DNA of 64,000 nucleotides from Rhodococcus sp. KRD197 (GCF_017168235.1 NZ_JABFAO010000004.1:525641-589640); one strand, 5' to 3'; positions 1 to 9,015 are shown, counted from the stretch's first letter. Numbers and translations are program-made. Notes: generated from the sequence alone by a model not told the origin.

Positions 1-1358
1 CATGCAAGTTCCTTTGTTTTGACAGGGGCGTGCGCCGGGTGGGGCGTGGTGAGTTCCGCTTCTGCGGCGAGACGGCGTTCGGTCCGTCCCCACGTCTCCT
101 TGGTTGCGACGGCCGAGGCCAGGCCGATGAGTGCGTAGGTGACGAACAGTAGCGCCGGTCCCATCCACCCAATCCAGACGAAGAGCAGCGTGGTGATGAA
201 CGGTGTGAAGCCGGACACCATGGCCGAGATCTGGTACGCGAGCGATGCTCCTGATGCGCGGCGTGCGGCGGTGAAGAGTTCGGGAAACCATGCACCCTGT
301 GCGCCGGCGAGCGCGTTCTGGCAGACGGCGTAGGCCAGGATGATCGTCGCAACGATGAAGAAGAAGACGCCGGTGTTGACGAGAAGGAACATCGGGATGC
401 CGAACAGGGCCGCGAAACCGCAAACGCCGAGGTAGACCGGGCGACGTCCGATCCGGTCGGTGAGCCTGGCCCACAGCACGGTGGCGAAAATGCCGATGAA
501 AGACGCGATGCACAGTGCGGTGATGGTCTCCGATGTCGAAGCCAGGTTCTGCGTGTGCAGGTACGAGATCATGTAGGTGACGGACACGGCGTATCCGGCG
601 GTCTCGGCGATACGAAGACCGATGCCGCGCAGAATGTTCGGCCAGTCCTGCTTGATCGATTCCACGATCGGGGACTTGGTGACGCCGGCATCCTTGACGT
701 CGTCGAAGACGGGGGACTCGGGAACCTTGGACCTGATGATCAGACCGACAGCGACGAGAACGATGCTGAACAGGAACGGAACTCGCCATGCCCAGTCGCC
801 ACCGAGGTGGACGCTACCGAGGAAGACGAGGTTGGCGAGGAGCAGTCCGACAGGGAAGCCGGCTTGGACGATGCCAGTGAAGGCACCCTTCTTTCTCCAC
901 GGAGCGTGTTCGTAGCTCATGAGGATCGCGCCGCCCCATTCTGCGCCGAACGCGAGGCCCTGGATGATGCGCACGACCACCAGCAGGATCGGTGCGACGA
1001 CGCCCGCTTGCGCGTAGGTCGGTAGGAGTCCGATGGCAAAGGTCGCGATTCCCATCAGGATGAGGGATCCGACCAGAACAGGCTTGCGGCCGACCTTGTC
1101 GCCGAGGTGCCCACCGACGATGCCGCCGAGTGGGCGGGCGGCGAAGCCGACGCCGAGTGTGGCGAACGCAGCGAGCGTGCCGGTCACGGAGTTCGAGTTG
1201 GGGAAAAAGGCGGTGCCGAAATACAGAGCGGCGGCGGTGCCGAATCCGATGAAGTCGTACGTTTCGATGACGGCACCGACCGAGGATCCGGCAGCGACGC
1301 GTTTCGCGTCCTTGGTGCCGTGGACCGGTCCGCGCATTTCGAGAACTTTGTCGCTCAT
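1..1358 (-). CDS. MFS metabolite:H+ symporter (MHS family)
   Basis: This is a 12-helix major facilitator of the metabolite:H+ symporter branch, which imports organic acids, aromatic acids or osmolytes through the cytoplasmic membrane. Visible family marks are the loop GGHLGDKVGRKPV near residue 85, the AFGAEWGGA segment near residue 135 and a hydrophobic profile throughout. The ATG at 1358 has AGGAG seven bases upstream. 452 codons are visible and the frame runs off the left edge; the two bases left over read TG on the coding strand, so a TGA stop probably straddles the edge and the gene is almost complete. It is divergent from the isomerase/SDR pair, so it may import their substrate. The substrate cannot be read from sequence. 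Confidence 0.88.
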   Translation of the reverse strand, partial: MSDKVLEMRGPVHGTKDAKRVAAGSSVGAVIETYDFIGFGTAAALYFGTAFFPNSNSVTGTLAAFATLGVGFAARPLGGIVGGHLGDKVGRKPVLVGSLILMGIATFAIGLLPTYAQAGVVAPILLVVVRIIQGLAFGAEWGGAILMSYEHAPWRKKGAFTGIVQAGFPVGLLLANLVFLGSVHLGGDWAWRVPFLFSIVLVAVGLIIRSKVPESPVFDDVKDAGVTKSPIVESIKQDWPNILRGIGLRIAETAGYAVSVTYMISYLHTQNLASTSETITALCIASFIGIFATVLWARLTDRIGRRPVYLGVCGFAALFGIPMFLLVNTGVFFFIVATIILAYAVCQNALAGAQGAWFPELFTAARRASGASLAYQISAMVSGFTPFITTLLFVWIGWMGPALLFVTYALIGLASAVATKETWGRTERRLAAEAELTTPHPAHAPVKTKELA

Positions 1359-1410
1359 GAGAACGCTCCTGCAGAGGTAGTGGTTCAAAACTCGTCCAGT
1401 GACCGTCGAC

Positions 1411-1481
1411 TGTCAACAAGTCGAGTGTGACCCAATGCACTGTCACTGTCAACAGTTAACCGGCGACGGTTGACGGTTGAC
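1411..1481. promoter_or_regulatory. Repeat cluster in the divergent promoter region (candidate operator)
   Basis: Between the symporter and the isomerase, TGTCAAC occurs at 1411-1417 and 1447-1453, and its inverse GTTGAC at 1469-1474 and 1476-1481. The paired direct and inverted copies are typical of a regulator site that controls both directions. No regulator gene lies immediately beside it. Confidence 0.45.
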
Positions 1482-1530
1482 TGGAGTGAGGCTTACTGTG
1501 GGGTGAATCACGACGGATGGGGATTCATCA

Positions 1531-2418
1531 ATGTTCGAATCGCGGTTGGGATGTTCGACCATCTCGTTCCGGCACCTGACGCTCCATCGAGCGCTGGACC
1601 AGATCGGGAATCTCGGATTCACCGAAATCGACCTGGGATCACTGCCGGGTGTATGCGATCACGTACCGCTCGACCTCACAGGCCGGGCGGTAAAGGACGT
1701 CGCCGACGCGGTTTCCAAGTCGGGTCTGAGGGTTCGGTCCATCAACTGTGACGTGGGTGATCTCAACGACCCGGCGACGGATCTGTCCAAGTCGTCGCAT
1801 TGCGTTGGGTTGCTCGAACTGGCTGCGACCGTCGGTGCAAAAGCGCTCGTGTTGCCGAACGGGGCGATCGGACGTACCCCGATCGGCGATCTGGCCACCG
1901 ACCTGGATCGAGTCGCGGCGAATTTCGAATCGATGCTCGGGTGCGCACAGGGATATGGCGTCGAAGTGTGGACCGAATCGCTCCATGTGTTCAGGCTCTG
2001 CTGCAACTCGATACGTGCCGCCGCCTTGACGTCGCGTCTGAATCCGAGCATCGGGATCGTGATGGACTTCAGCCACATCGTCGCCTCCGGCGGAAACCCC
2101 GTTCGCTTCGTCGAGGCTTTCGGTCGGCGAATCACTCACGTGCATGTTCGCGACGCTACGAAAGGGGCGGTTGACCTCGACGGCCCCGAATGCATCGAAG
2201 ACCCGGGGAACATCAATCTCAGTGTCGGACGGGGCGACGTCGATTTCGGCGCAGGCTTGACGGCGCTGCATTCAGCGGGTTTCGCCGGGCATTTCGCGCT
2301 CGAGCTCGAGACGCGCGACATCACCGACGAACACCGACCCTCGGCGACATCCGCCGCCGGGCACGTGATCACCACACTCTTGAATCGATCGACAACCGAG
2401 AAGATGGAGACCTCATGA
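1531..2418 (+). CDS. TIM-barrel sugar phosphate isomerase/epimerase family protein
   Basis: This 295-residue protein belongs to the xylose-isomerase-like TIM barrel family (AP endonuclease 2 fold), whose members isomerise or epimerise sugars and keto acids or act as dehydratases on a divalent metal. Supporting signs are the N-terminal CSTISFRHL strand, the GFTEIDLG strand, the mid-barrel EVWTESLHV and GIVMDFSHI segments with likely metal-binding Glu and Asp/His, and a C-terminal FALELETRD strand with a Glu ligand. It overlaps the next gene by 4 bp and is surely co-transcribed with it. The exact substrate is not recognisable; a sugar, inositol or ketoacid derivative is plausible given the SDR partner and divergent symporter. 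Confidence 0.8.
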   Translation: MFESRLGCSTISFRHLTLHRALDQIGNLGFTEIDLGSLPGVCDHVPLDLTGRAVKDVADAVSKSGLRVRSINCDVGDLNDPATDLSKSSHCVGLLELAATVGAKALVLPNGAIGRTPIGDLATDLDRVAANFESMLGCAQGYGVEVWTESLHVFRLCCNSIRAAALTSRLNPSIGIVMDFSHIVASGGNPVRFVEAFGRRITHVHVRDATKGAVDLDGPECIEDPGNINLSVGRGDVDFGAGLTALHSAGFAGHFALELETRDITDEHRPSATSAAGHVITTLLNRSTTEKMETS

Positions 2419-3191
2419 TGGGCAAGAAGATTCGTACCGCGGTAGTGACCGGAGCCGCTTCCGACAAGGGAATCGGACGCGCCACTGCCGAGCGCTACGC
2501 CGAAGATGGTTGGGGCATCGTAGTTCTCGATCTCGACGGTGAAAAGTCCGCGAAGGTCGCCGCAGAAATCGGCAGCAGCTACGACGTCCCGGCATTCGGA
2601 CACGCCATCGATGTCGCCGATGAGGCGTCGGTCAACTCTGCCTACTTCCGAGTCAAAGCCGAGGTCGACTCCGGGGCGCTGCCCACCGTCGGTGCCGTCG
2701 CCAACATCGCCGGCATCACCTCACCCGTGCCGTTCATGGAGACGACGGTGGAGCTGTGGAACAAGGTGTTCGCGGTCAACGCAACTGGAACGTACCTGGT
2801 GACCAAGGCGTTTCTGCCGGACATGATCACCGAAGGCTGGGGCCGGATCGTCACCATGTCATCGGTGTCCGCGCAGCGCGGCGGTGGCGTGTTCGGCAAG
2901 GTTCCGTACTCCTCCGCCAAGGCTGCCGTACTCGGCTTCACCAAGTCGCTTGCGCGCGAGCTGGAAAACACCGGCGTCACCATCAACGCCGTCACACCGG
3001 GAGCTGTCGACACCAACATCCGCGTCGGCAGCACCGACGAGCAGGAAGCGGCTATTGCGCGAGGCATCCCGCTCGGTCGCACCGCCACCACCCGGGAGGT
3101 CGCCTCGGTCATTACCTTCTTGTCCTCCGAGGATGCGGCGTACTTGACCGGAACCACGATCGACATCAACGGGGGAAGCCACATGCACTGA
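2415..3191 (+). CDS. SDR family NAD(P)-dependent oxidoreductase
   Basis: A classical 258-residue short-chain dehydrogenase that reversibly oxidises an alcohol to a ketone. Seen directly: a cofactor loop GAASDKGIGRA near residue 12, the NIAG motif, the catalytic Ser in the TMSSVSAQ stretch, and the YSSAK catalytic Tyr/Lys pair. The C-terminal LTGTTIDINGG motif is standard for the family. Two adjacent ATG codons (2415 and 2418) follow GGAGA; the first is used here and overlaps the isomerase stop. The Asp at the end of beta-2 (VVLDLDG) favours NAD over NADP. It probably works with the isomerase on one sugar-like or hydroxyacid substrate. Confidence 0.88.
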   Translation: MMGKKIRTAVVTGAASDKGIGRATAERYAEDGWGIVVLDLDGEKSAKVAAEIGSSYDVPAFGHAIDVADEASVNSAYFRVKAEVDSGALPTVGAVANIAGITSPVPFMETTVELWNKVFAVNATGTYLVTKAFLPDMITEGWGRIVTMSSVSAQRGGGVFGKVPYSSAKAAVLGFTKSLARELENTGVTINAVTPGAVDTNIRVGSTDEQEAAIARGIPLGRTATTREVASVITFLSSEDAAYLTGTTIDINGGSHMH

Positions 3192-3233
3192 GGTGGCGTG
3201 CGATTCGGTTCGATGCGGATTCCGTGACGGGGT

Positions 3234-3911
3234 CTAGGTCGACCCATCGATGTGAGTGGTCTTGAGACCCTCGATCATGAGGTGTAACCCGAAGGCGAAC
3301 TCGTCGTCGAGCGGTGCAGACAGGTGATCTGCAACGGCGACCGTGGCAGGAAAGGCGGTGGTGTCCAAAGAGCGGAACCGTCGTACGACGTCGGGGTCGA
3401 CCGAGTCGTCAGCGATCTGTACCGCAAACCCGAGCACGTAGTGAGCGAGGGTGGTGTAGGTCCGCGCCGCAAGTTTCGGCTCGAATCCCGCTGCGAGCAA
3501 CCGTGCAATGCACATCTCTCTCTGCATCAGTGCCTGTGGACCGGTCGGGACTTGCTCGATGAGTAGGGGCGCGGCTTTGGCGTGGAGTGAGAGGGTGGAG
3601 TACATGTGCTGGGCGACGGTATGCAACGCGTCGGGCCATGGCAGCGCGAGAAGTTGTTCGTAGGACATCGACACCGAGCCGAATAATTGGTCGACCACGC
3701 GGGATACGAGTTCTTGGCGATTGGCAAAGTGACGGTAGAGAGTGGCGGTCCCCGAGTTGAGCCGCTGCGCGAGGCTTCTCATCGACAATGCCTGGGCGCC
3801 ATGCTCGTCCACCAGTTCGAGTGCCGTGGAAACGATGCGCTCGACCGGCATTGCGGGCCTGCCGGGTGCGCGTTTGGCCGACCTTGTCGGCTTCGGACTC
3901 TCGTCGCTCAT
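3234..3911 (-). CDS. TetR/AcrR family transcriptional regulator
   Basis: 225 residues. An N-terminal helix-turn-helix (residues about 20-65, with SMRSLAQRLNSGTATLYRHF as the recognition part) is followed by an all-helical ligand domain that resembles the TetR class C-terminal domain. The start is placed at MSDESPKP because the TetR domain begins shortly after it; a longer frame upstream is Arg-rich and does not look coding. The gene is divergent from the hydrolase-hydroxylase operon with 163 bp between, so it very likely represses that operon and itself. The ligand is unknown, probably the aromatic substrate of the operon. Confidence 0.87.
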   Translation of the reverse strand: MSDESPKPTRSAKRAPGRPAMPVERIVSTALELVDEHGAQALSMRSLAQRLNSGTATLYRHFANRQELVSRVVDQLFGSVSMSYEQLLALPWPDALHTVAQHMYSTLSLHAKAAPLLIEQVPTGPQALMQREMCIARLLAAGFEPKLAARTYTTLAHYVLGFAVQIADDSVDPDVVRRFRSLDTTAFPATVAVADHLSAPLDDEFAFGLHLMIEGLKTTHIDGST

Positions 3912-4036
3912 CGTTCTCGTTTCTTCCGTGTACTCGATTCGCAATCCTAAAGGGCGTTCTGCGCCACGTGTTGCCCGGTGTCGATCGCCAGACGGGACTT
4001 CGCCTGGCTCGGCGATGACGACTCGTCGGTCGAGCC

Positions 4037-4080
4037 TTGACAGCTGCGCCATTTATGGCAACACTGTAACCGTTATGGTT
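4037..4080 (+). promoter_or_regulatory. Putative promoter and operator at the hydrolase start
   Basis: A perfect -35 TTGACA lies at 4037-4042 and a weak -10 (AACACT) at 4060-4065 with 17-bp spacing. This would start transcription at or next to the ATG at 4075, and no Shine-Dalgarno sequence is visible, so the transcript may be leaderless. The palindrome AACC-GTTAT-GGTT (4068-4080) covers the start site and is a candidate TetR site. Confidence 0.45.
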
Positions 4081-4884
4081 GACAGCAACTGCTCATCGCT
4101 TCGTCTTCCCGATGATGGGATTGACATTCGTTACACCCGTTCCGGTTTCGGTGATCGGGTCATCGTCCTACTTCATGGAACTGCATCGTCACTCGAGCAC
4201 TTCGATTCTCTGGTGCCGTTGCTGGATCCGAACTGGGACGTCATTCGAATGGATCTGCCCGGTTTCGGATGCACGGGTCCTCGCCCGGATCGGGACTACC
4301 GGATCCGCACGTATGCGCGAACAGTCTCCCGATTCCTCCGCGAGCTGAACATTCCCCGGTACACGATTCTCGGTAACTCGCTCGGTGGCAACATTGCCTT
4401 CGATATGGCTCTCGACCAGCCGGATCGAATAGAGGCGCTCGTGCTGGTCAATGCCACTGGGTACCCGCTCAAGACGCTGCCGAAGGGAATGCAGCTCGCG
4501 AGGAAGCCGTGGGCACGCCCCATTTTGCGTCGTTGGCTTCCGCGAAGCGCTGTCGAACGCAGCCTGAGCGACGCGGTGGGCCCTGGCTCATCGATCGTCG
4601 ACGGCGCGATGATCACCCGCGTGCATCGAATGTGGTCCAAACCCGGCAACAAGAGTGCGTTCGTGGACTTCGTGAACACCGATCAGGTCGACCGAACTGG
4701 ACAACTCGGCAGCATCACCTCGCCCACATTGGTTCTGACCAGCGGATCCATGCCGCAAGGATTCGCTTCGGACATTCCGGGCGCAGTGGAACGGATCCAC
4801 CCTGACGGTGGTCACCTCCTCCCAGAGGAGCAGCCGGATTGGGTCGCGGACGCCGTCGCAGAGTTCTTTCATCGCCCTCGTTAG
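4075..4884 (+). CDS. Alpha/beta hydrolase
   Basis: A 269-residue alpha/beta-fold hydrolase of the MhpC/epoxide-hydrolase-like type. Seen: the oxyanion HGTAS loop near residue 40, the nucleophile elbow GNSLGG, and the catalytic His in DGGHLLPEE near the C-terminus. Members cleave C-C bonds of ring-fission products, esters or lactones. It is the first gene of an operon with a second hydrolase and an FAD aromatic hydroxylase, which suggests action on a ring-fission product or an ester of the aromatic substrate. No ribosome binding site precedes the ATG (see the promoter entry). The substrate is not determinable. Confidence 0.82.
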   Translation: MVDSNCSSLRLPDDGIDIRYTRSGFGDRVIVLLHGTASSLEHFDSLVPLLDPNWDVIRMDLPGFGCTGPRPDRDYRIRTYARTVSRFLRELNIPRYTILGNSLGGNIAFDMALDQPDRIEALVLVNATGYPLKTLPKGMQLARKPWARPILRRWLPRSAVERSLSDAVGPGSSIVDGAMITRVHRMWSKPGNKSAFVDFVNTDQVDRTGQLGSITSPTLVLTSGSMPQGFASDIPGAVERIHPDGGHLLPEEQPDWVADAVAEFFHRPR

Positions 4885-4894
4885 GAAGAATCGA

Positions 4895-5794
4895 ATGAAG
4901 TACTTCGTTCATCGTGCCGAAGACCTCGAGTTCGACGCCGACGCCGGCGGAGAACTGCGTGGCAGCTTCGCTGCGCTCTCCGCAGGTGTAACTCACTTCG
5001 AACTCGGGGGTCCGGCTACCGGTGAACTCGTCGTGTTGGTACCGGGTCTGACTGTCCCACTCCTCTACTGGGACGGAGTTGCTCGCGAACTGCACGATCG
5101 AGGTTTCCGGACACTCAGCTACAGCGCCTACGGACGTGGATACTCCGAACGTTCGCGGAGCGAATACGACGAGGCAATGTTCGTTCGGCAGCTCGACGAC
5201 CTTCTCTCGTATGTGAATATCGGCGGCCGTCCTCATCTGGTCGGTACGTCGATGGGGGCACTCATTGCTATGGCGTACGCCGCGGATCGTCCTGAAGCAG
5301 TCAGCTCGTTGAGCCTCATCGGACCCGCTGGAATGTCCACGAAGGCTGCGCTGCAACAGAAAGCACTCAGTGTCGACATGTTGGCGAAACTTGTGGCTCA
5401 ACGGTTCGGTCGGAAGATCCTGCTCGGTCACCTCGGGCACAACGTGTTGGATCCCGCGTTGGTCGAACCGTTGACGAAGATGGTCGTCGACTGCTTTCGC
5501 TACGAGGGATCGATGTATGCGTTCTTCTCGACATTGCAGAACTACCCACTCACCGGCCGCACAGAGCTTTTTCGTCGAATCGGGCAGACCGCGACTCCGA
5601 CGCTTCTGGCGTGGGGATCCGAAGACGCGGTAACACCGGTCTCCGGATTCGGCCAGGCCAGCGCGTTGCTCCGGCCGGCCATGGCCGAGGTAATCGGTGA
5701 CTGCGGACACATGGCTCCATACGAACGCCCGGCTCGCACTGCCGAGCTCTTGGCGACCTTCATCGACAACGAACGAGAACGGACCACGTCATGA
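4895..5794 (+). CDS. Alpha/beta hydrolase
   Basis: 299 residues. The catalytic triad is complete: Ser in GTSMGA near residue 125, Asp in WGSEDAVTP and His in GDCGHMAPYE. It starts 10 bp after the preceding hydrolase and overlaps the following hydroxylase by 4 bp (ATGA), so it is translationally coupled. The two hydrolases are not near-identical copies, so they probably act on different intermediates. The fold family includes meta-cleavage product hydrolases, haloperoxidase-like enzymes and esterases; the pairing with a flavin hydroxylase favours a role in aromatic ring breakdown. Confidence 0.83.
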   Translation: MKYFVHRAEDLEFDADAGGELRGSFAALSAGVTHFELGGPATGELVVLVPGLTVPLLYWDGVARELHDRGFRTLSYSAYGRGYSERSRSEYDEAMFVRQLDDLLSYVNIGGRPHLVGTSMGALIAMAYAADRPEAVSSLSLIGPAGMSTKAALQQKALSVDMLAKLVAQRFGRKILLGHLGHNVLDPALVEPLTKMVVDCFRYEGSMYAFFSTLQNYPLTGRTELFRRIGQTATPTLLAWGSEDAVTPVSGFGQASALLRPAMAEVIGDCGHMAPYERPARTAELLATFIDNERERTTS

Positions 5795-7323
5795 ACGACG
5801 ACACCAACATCGATGTCTTGATTGTCGGTGGCGGACCCGCCGGCACCACGCTGGGCATCGAGCTGAGACGACGCGGCATCGATGTTCGCATCGTGGACAA
5901 GGCTTCGAGCGGCTTCGCCGGATCGCGCGCCAAGGGTATTCAGCCGAGGACTCTCGAAATCATGGAAGACCTCGGAGCTCTCGACGACATTCTGGACGGC
6001 GGATCGCTCTACCCGAGGATGGGAATACATGCCGGGCCGCTGGTCGTGCCCTGGGCAATGATCAAGGTCAACAAGCCGAGCGAGCGCGTGCCGTATCCAA
6101 GCACGTGGCTGATCCCGCAACACCGAACCGATCGCGCCCTGCACCATCGTCTGGAGGAGTTGGGGGGCCGCATCGACTACCAGTGCGAGGTGTACGACCT
6201 CGAGCAGGACGAAAACGGCGTCACCGTCGAGATCTCGACACCGACAGGTGACGAAGCTGTCCGTGCGAAGTTCGTTGTGGGTGCCGACGGAGGCTCCAGT
6301 GTCGTGCGTAAATCGGTGGGAATTGCATTCGAAGGTACGACCGATGAGGAAGATCGCATGCTCATCGTCGATGCCGTGGTCGAAGGTGACTTGAGCCGCA
6401 AGTATTGGCATATTTGGCCGGTCGGCGGGAAGTTCGTCGGGGCATGCCCGCTGCCCGATTCGAACCTGTTTCAATGGATGATCAAGCTCGACCCGGACGA
6501 GACGCCCCCGACCACTGCTGAGGCGATCACCGCCCGCGTCCGAGCCCGCACCAAGAAGAAGCTCCGGCTCACCGACATCGCATGGCAGAGCGTCTTCCGG
6601 CCCAACATCCGTATAGCCGCGAATTATCGGAAGGGCAGGGTTCTGCTGGTCGGCGATGCGGCCCACGTTCACCCGCCCGCCGGGGCACAGGGACTGAACA
6701 CCGGTGTTCAGGACAGCTACAATCTCGGCTGGAAACTTGCCGGCGTGCTGCAAGGTGCGTCGGACACTCTCCTCGATTCGTACGAGGCCGAACGCCAGCC
6801 CGTTGCAGCGACGGTGCTCGGTCTCGCTACCAAAAAGTACGACGCGATCGCAACGATGAGTCCGGCCGCCCTCGCGCGCGGCAAGGACGAATATCAACTG
6901 GCCGTCACCTACAACGGCGGACCGCTGGCATCGTCGGCGAACGCGTCCACATCGACACTTGCGGCGGGGGATCGGGCGCCGGATGCTCGTCTCGATCGCG
7001 ATGGGACAACGACGAGGCTGTTCGAGCTCTTCCGTGGCACGCATTTCACCGCGATCGCCTACGGGCCGGGTGCTCCAGAAGCGCTCGCGAGCATCGAGTG
7101 GCCTACGTTCGGTGCCGAACTACGGACGATCGCGATCGACGCTTCGAATGCTACTGCCGATGACGTTGTCTCCGATATCGATCGGAGTTTCCGGTCTTCC
7201 TATGGGGTGTCCCGCCCAACGGCGTTTCTTGTTCGCCCCGACGGATACATTGCGGCGATCGCGCTCGTAGATGAACTCGAGCCGATCACCGCGGTGGTCA
7301 GTACTATGACGTCGATGTCCTGA
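5791..7323 (+). CDS. FAD-dependent aromatic monooxygenase (PheA/TfdB family)
   Basis: A 510-residue class A flavoprotein monooxygenase that would hydroxylate a phenolic ring with NAD(P)H and O2. Seen: the Rossmann motif GGGPAG near residue 14, the substrate-domain segment around GADGGSSVVRK, the FAD ribityl-binding motif GDAAHVHPPAGAQGLN near residue 290, and a C-terminal thioredoxin-like region of about 150 residues that is typical of phenol hydroxylase, MhpA and TfdB relatives. It is the central enzyme of the operon. It could equally be a resorcinol, 3-hydroxyphenylpropionate or polyketide-type hydroxylase; sequence inspection cannot separate these. Confidence 0.87.
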   Translation: MNDDTNIDVLIVGGGPAGTTLGIELRRRGIDVRIVDKASSGFAGSRAKGIQPRTLEIMEDLGALDDILDGGSLYPRMGIHAGPLVVPWAMIKVNKPSERVPYPSTWLIPQHRTDRALHHRLEELGGRIDYQCEVYDLEQDENGVTVEISTPTGDEAVRAKFVVGADGGSSVVRKSVGIAFEGTTDEEDRMLIVDAVVEGDLSRKYWHIWPVGGKFVGACPLPDSNLFQWMIKLDPDETPPTTAEAITARVRARTKKKLRLTDIAWQSVFRPNIRIAANYRKGRVLLVGDAAHVHPPAGAQGLNTGVQDSYNLGWKLAGVLQGASDTLLDSYEAERQPVAATVLGLATKKYDAIATMSPAALARGKDEYQLAVTYNGGPLASSANASTSTLAAGDRAPDARLDRDGTTTRLFELFRGTHFTAIAYGPGAPEALASIEWPTFGAELRTIAIDASNATADDVVSDIDRSFRSSYGVSRPTAFLVRPDGYIAAIALVDELEPITAVVSTMTSMS

Positions 7324-7373
7324 CCGATGGACACGTATCGCAATCTCTTGTCACTCTCGAACAAAGGAATCTC

Positions 7374-7745
7374 ATGTCGACTGTTCAAGTAGTGCTCCTC
7401 GCGGTTTCCGGAGTGCTGACCGCATTGGTCCTGGTGGGCGCGGGCGGAAGCAAGATTGCAGGTAAGCCTGCGATGCGTGAATCGGCCGAGCACTTCTCGA
7501 TCCCGTGGAACCAATACCGGCTGATCGGATTCGCCGAGATCGCCGGTGCGGTCGGGATCCTCGTCGGCATCTGGCTCAACGGTCTGGGCCTCGTCGCGGG
7601 TATCGCGGTGGTTGCCTTGATGGTCGGCGCAGTGGCATTCCACGTTCGGGCCGGTGATGCGATCAAGGGCATTGTGCCGGCCATCGTGGCTCTCGCCATC
7701 TCCGCCGTCTACGTTGTGGTGCAGGCTTTCGTACTCTGGGGTTGA
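7374..7745 (+). CDS. DoxX-like membrane protein
   Basis: A 123-residue protein with four predicted membrane helices and the GAGGSKIAGKPAM segment after helix 1 that is common in DoxX-like proteins. The ATG follows an AAAGGAATCTC ribosome binding site. It lies 50 bp after the hydroxylase and is probably the last gene of that operon. DoxX-like proteins often sit beside redox enzymes and may help electron transfer or protect against oxidants, but their biochemical role is poorly defined. Confidence 0.78.
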   Translation: MSTVQVVLLAVSGVLTALVLVGAGGSKIAGKPAMRESAEHFSIPWNQYRLIGFAEIAGAVGILVGIWLNGLGLVAGIAVVALMVGAVAFHVRAGDAIKGIVPAIVALAISAVYVVVQAFVLWG

Positions 7746-7804
7746 GCCTCGACTCACTGGACACGAGTGACACCCGTCTCGATCGGGAATGTCGGGCGCC
7801 GCGG

Positions 7805-7860
7805 ACAGGTTGTGCCCCCGAGAGGTTCTGTGCCACGCATGCCCGCGAGGCAGAACCTGT
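7805..7860 (+). promoter_or_regulatory. Inverted repeats upstream of the OYE gene
   Basis: AGGTTCTG (7823-7830) is complementary to CAGAACCT (7851-7858), and ACAGGTT (7805-7811) to AACCTGT (7854-7860). They could form alternative leader hairpins or serve as an operator just before the GTG start at 7887. Confidence 0.3.
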
Positions 7861-7886
7861 ACGCGTGCAAGGAAAGAGGCGAACCA

Positions 7887-8960
7887 GTGACGTTGTTTTC
7901 TCCGTTGACGCTAGGCGATCTGACTCTGCAGAACCGGCTGGTGATGGCCCCGCTCACGCTGGTGCGGTCCGGCCGTCACGGTGTTCCCGGACCGCTGGTG
8001 GCCGAGCACTACCGCCAGCGATCCACACTCGGCCTGATCGTCAGTGAGGGCACCTACCCGAGCCATGCCGGTCAAGGATTTCCCGGTCAGCCGGGGTTGG
8101 TGACGCCCGAGCAGATAGCCGGATGGCGCGAGGTGACCGACGCCGTGCACTCCGAGGGCGGGCTCATCGTCGCCCAGGTGATGCACGCCGGACGCGTCAC
8201 ACACGAGGCGACCACCGGAGGCCGTGAGGTCGTGGCTCCGAGCGCCATCGCCATCGACGGTGTGACGCGTACCTACGACGGCAAGAAGCCGTACCCCGTC
8301 CCGCGGGCATTGGGCACCGACGAGCTGTCCTCGGTGATCGAGGAGTTCGTTCAGGGCGCGAAGAACGCGATCGCTGCCGGATTCGACGGCGTCGAGCTGC
8401 ACGCGGCCAACGGCTATCTGCTGCACGAGTTCTTGTCACCGGCTTCCAACCGACGCGAGGACTCCTACGGTGGATCGCCGGAGAACCGCGCGCGTTTCGT
8501 TGCCGAGGTGGTCGAGGCCGTCGCCGACGCCATCGGCGCGGGCCGAGTGGGTATCCGCATCTCGCCCGAGCACAACATTCAGGATGCGTTGGAGACGGAC
8601 GGTGACGACGTACGCGCAACCTATCGCAGCCTTCTCGATCGTATCTCGCCACTCGGCCTGTCGTATCTCAGTGTGCTACACAAGAACCCGGCGGGCGAAC
8701 TGGTGCAAGACCTGCGCCGGGCCTTCAGTGGCCCTGTCCTGGTCAACAGTGGCTTCGGCGAGATCACCACGCGGGAGGAGGCGCTGTCGATCATGGCTGA
8801 CGGCGTCGGCGACGCAGTGGTCGTGGGCCGCCCGGCCATCGCCAACCCCGATCTCGTCTACCGCTGGAGCAGGGATCTACCGCTGAACGCTGTGGACCCG
8901 AGCACCTTCTACTCGGCTGGAGCCGAGGGCTACACCGACTACCCGGCGCTGCAGTCGTAG
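7887..8960 (+). CDS. Old Yellow Enzyme family NADH:flavin oxidoreductase
   Basis: A 357-residue FMN-dependent TIM-barrel ene-reductase that reduces activated C=C bonds of enones, nitro compounds or acrylates. Seen: the start motif LTLQNRLVMAPLT, the substrate-binding HAAN pair near residue 170, the SNRREDSYGG loop, and the phosphate-binding VVGRPAIANPDLV segment. The short length and absence of an iron-sulfur/FAD extension place it with true OYEs and not with 2,4-dienoyl-CoA reductases. The GTG start has GAAAGAGG upstream; a longer frame to 7767 lacks similarity to the family start. It stands alone between the hydroxylase operon and a strong terminator. Confidence 0.9.
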   Translation: MTLFSPLTLGDLTLQNRLVMAPLTLVRSGRHGVPGPLVAEHYRQRSTLGLIVSEGTYPSHAGQGFPGQPGLVTPEQIAGWREVTDAVHSEGGLIVAQVMHAGRVTHEATTGGREVVAPSAIAIDGVTRTYDGKKPYPVPRALGTDELSSVIEEFVQGAKNAIAAGFDGVELHAANGYLLHEFLSPASNRREDSYGGSPENRARFVAEVVEAVADAIGAGRVGIRISPEHNIQDALETDGDDVRATYRSLLDRISPLGLSYLSVLHKNPAGELVQDLRRAFSGPVLVNSGFGEITTREEALSIMADGVGDAVVVGRPAIANPDLVYRWSRDLPLNAVDPSTFYSAGAEGYTDYPALQS

Positions 8961-8972
8961 AAGAATCCGAGG

Positions 8973-9015
8973 ACAGAGACGGCCCGCGCCTGACACAGGC
9001 GCGGGCCGTCTCTGT
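8973..9015. terminator. Bidirectional hairpin terminator
   Basis: A perfect 19-bp stem (ACAGAGACGGCCCGCGCCT, 8973-8991, with its complement at 8997-9015) and a 5-nt loop sit between two convergent genes. There is no long T tract, as is usual for high-GC actinobacteria. Confidence 0.88.

Noticed and set aside
5542-7044. Long 500-residue frame antisense to the FAD monooxygenase
   Set aside because: It is a shadow of a strongly coding high-GC gene, is rich in Arg/His/Gly and shows no family motif, while the plus strand has a full monooxygenase.
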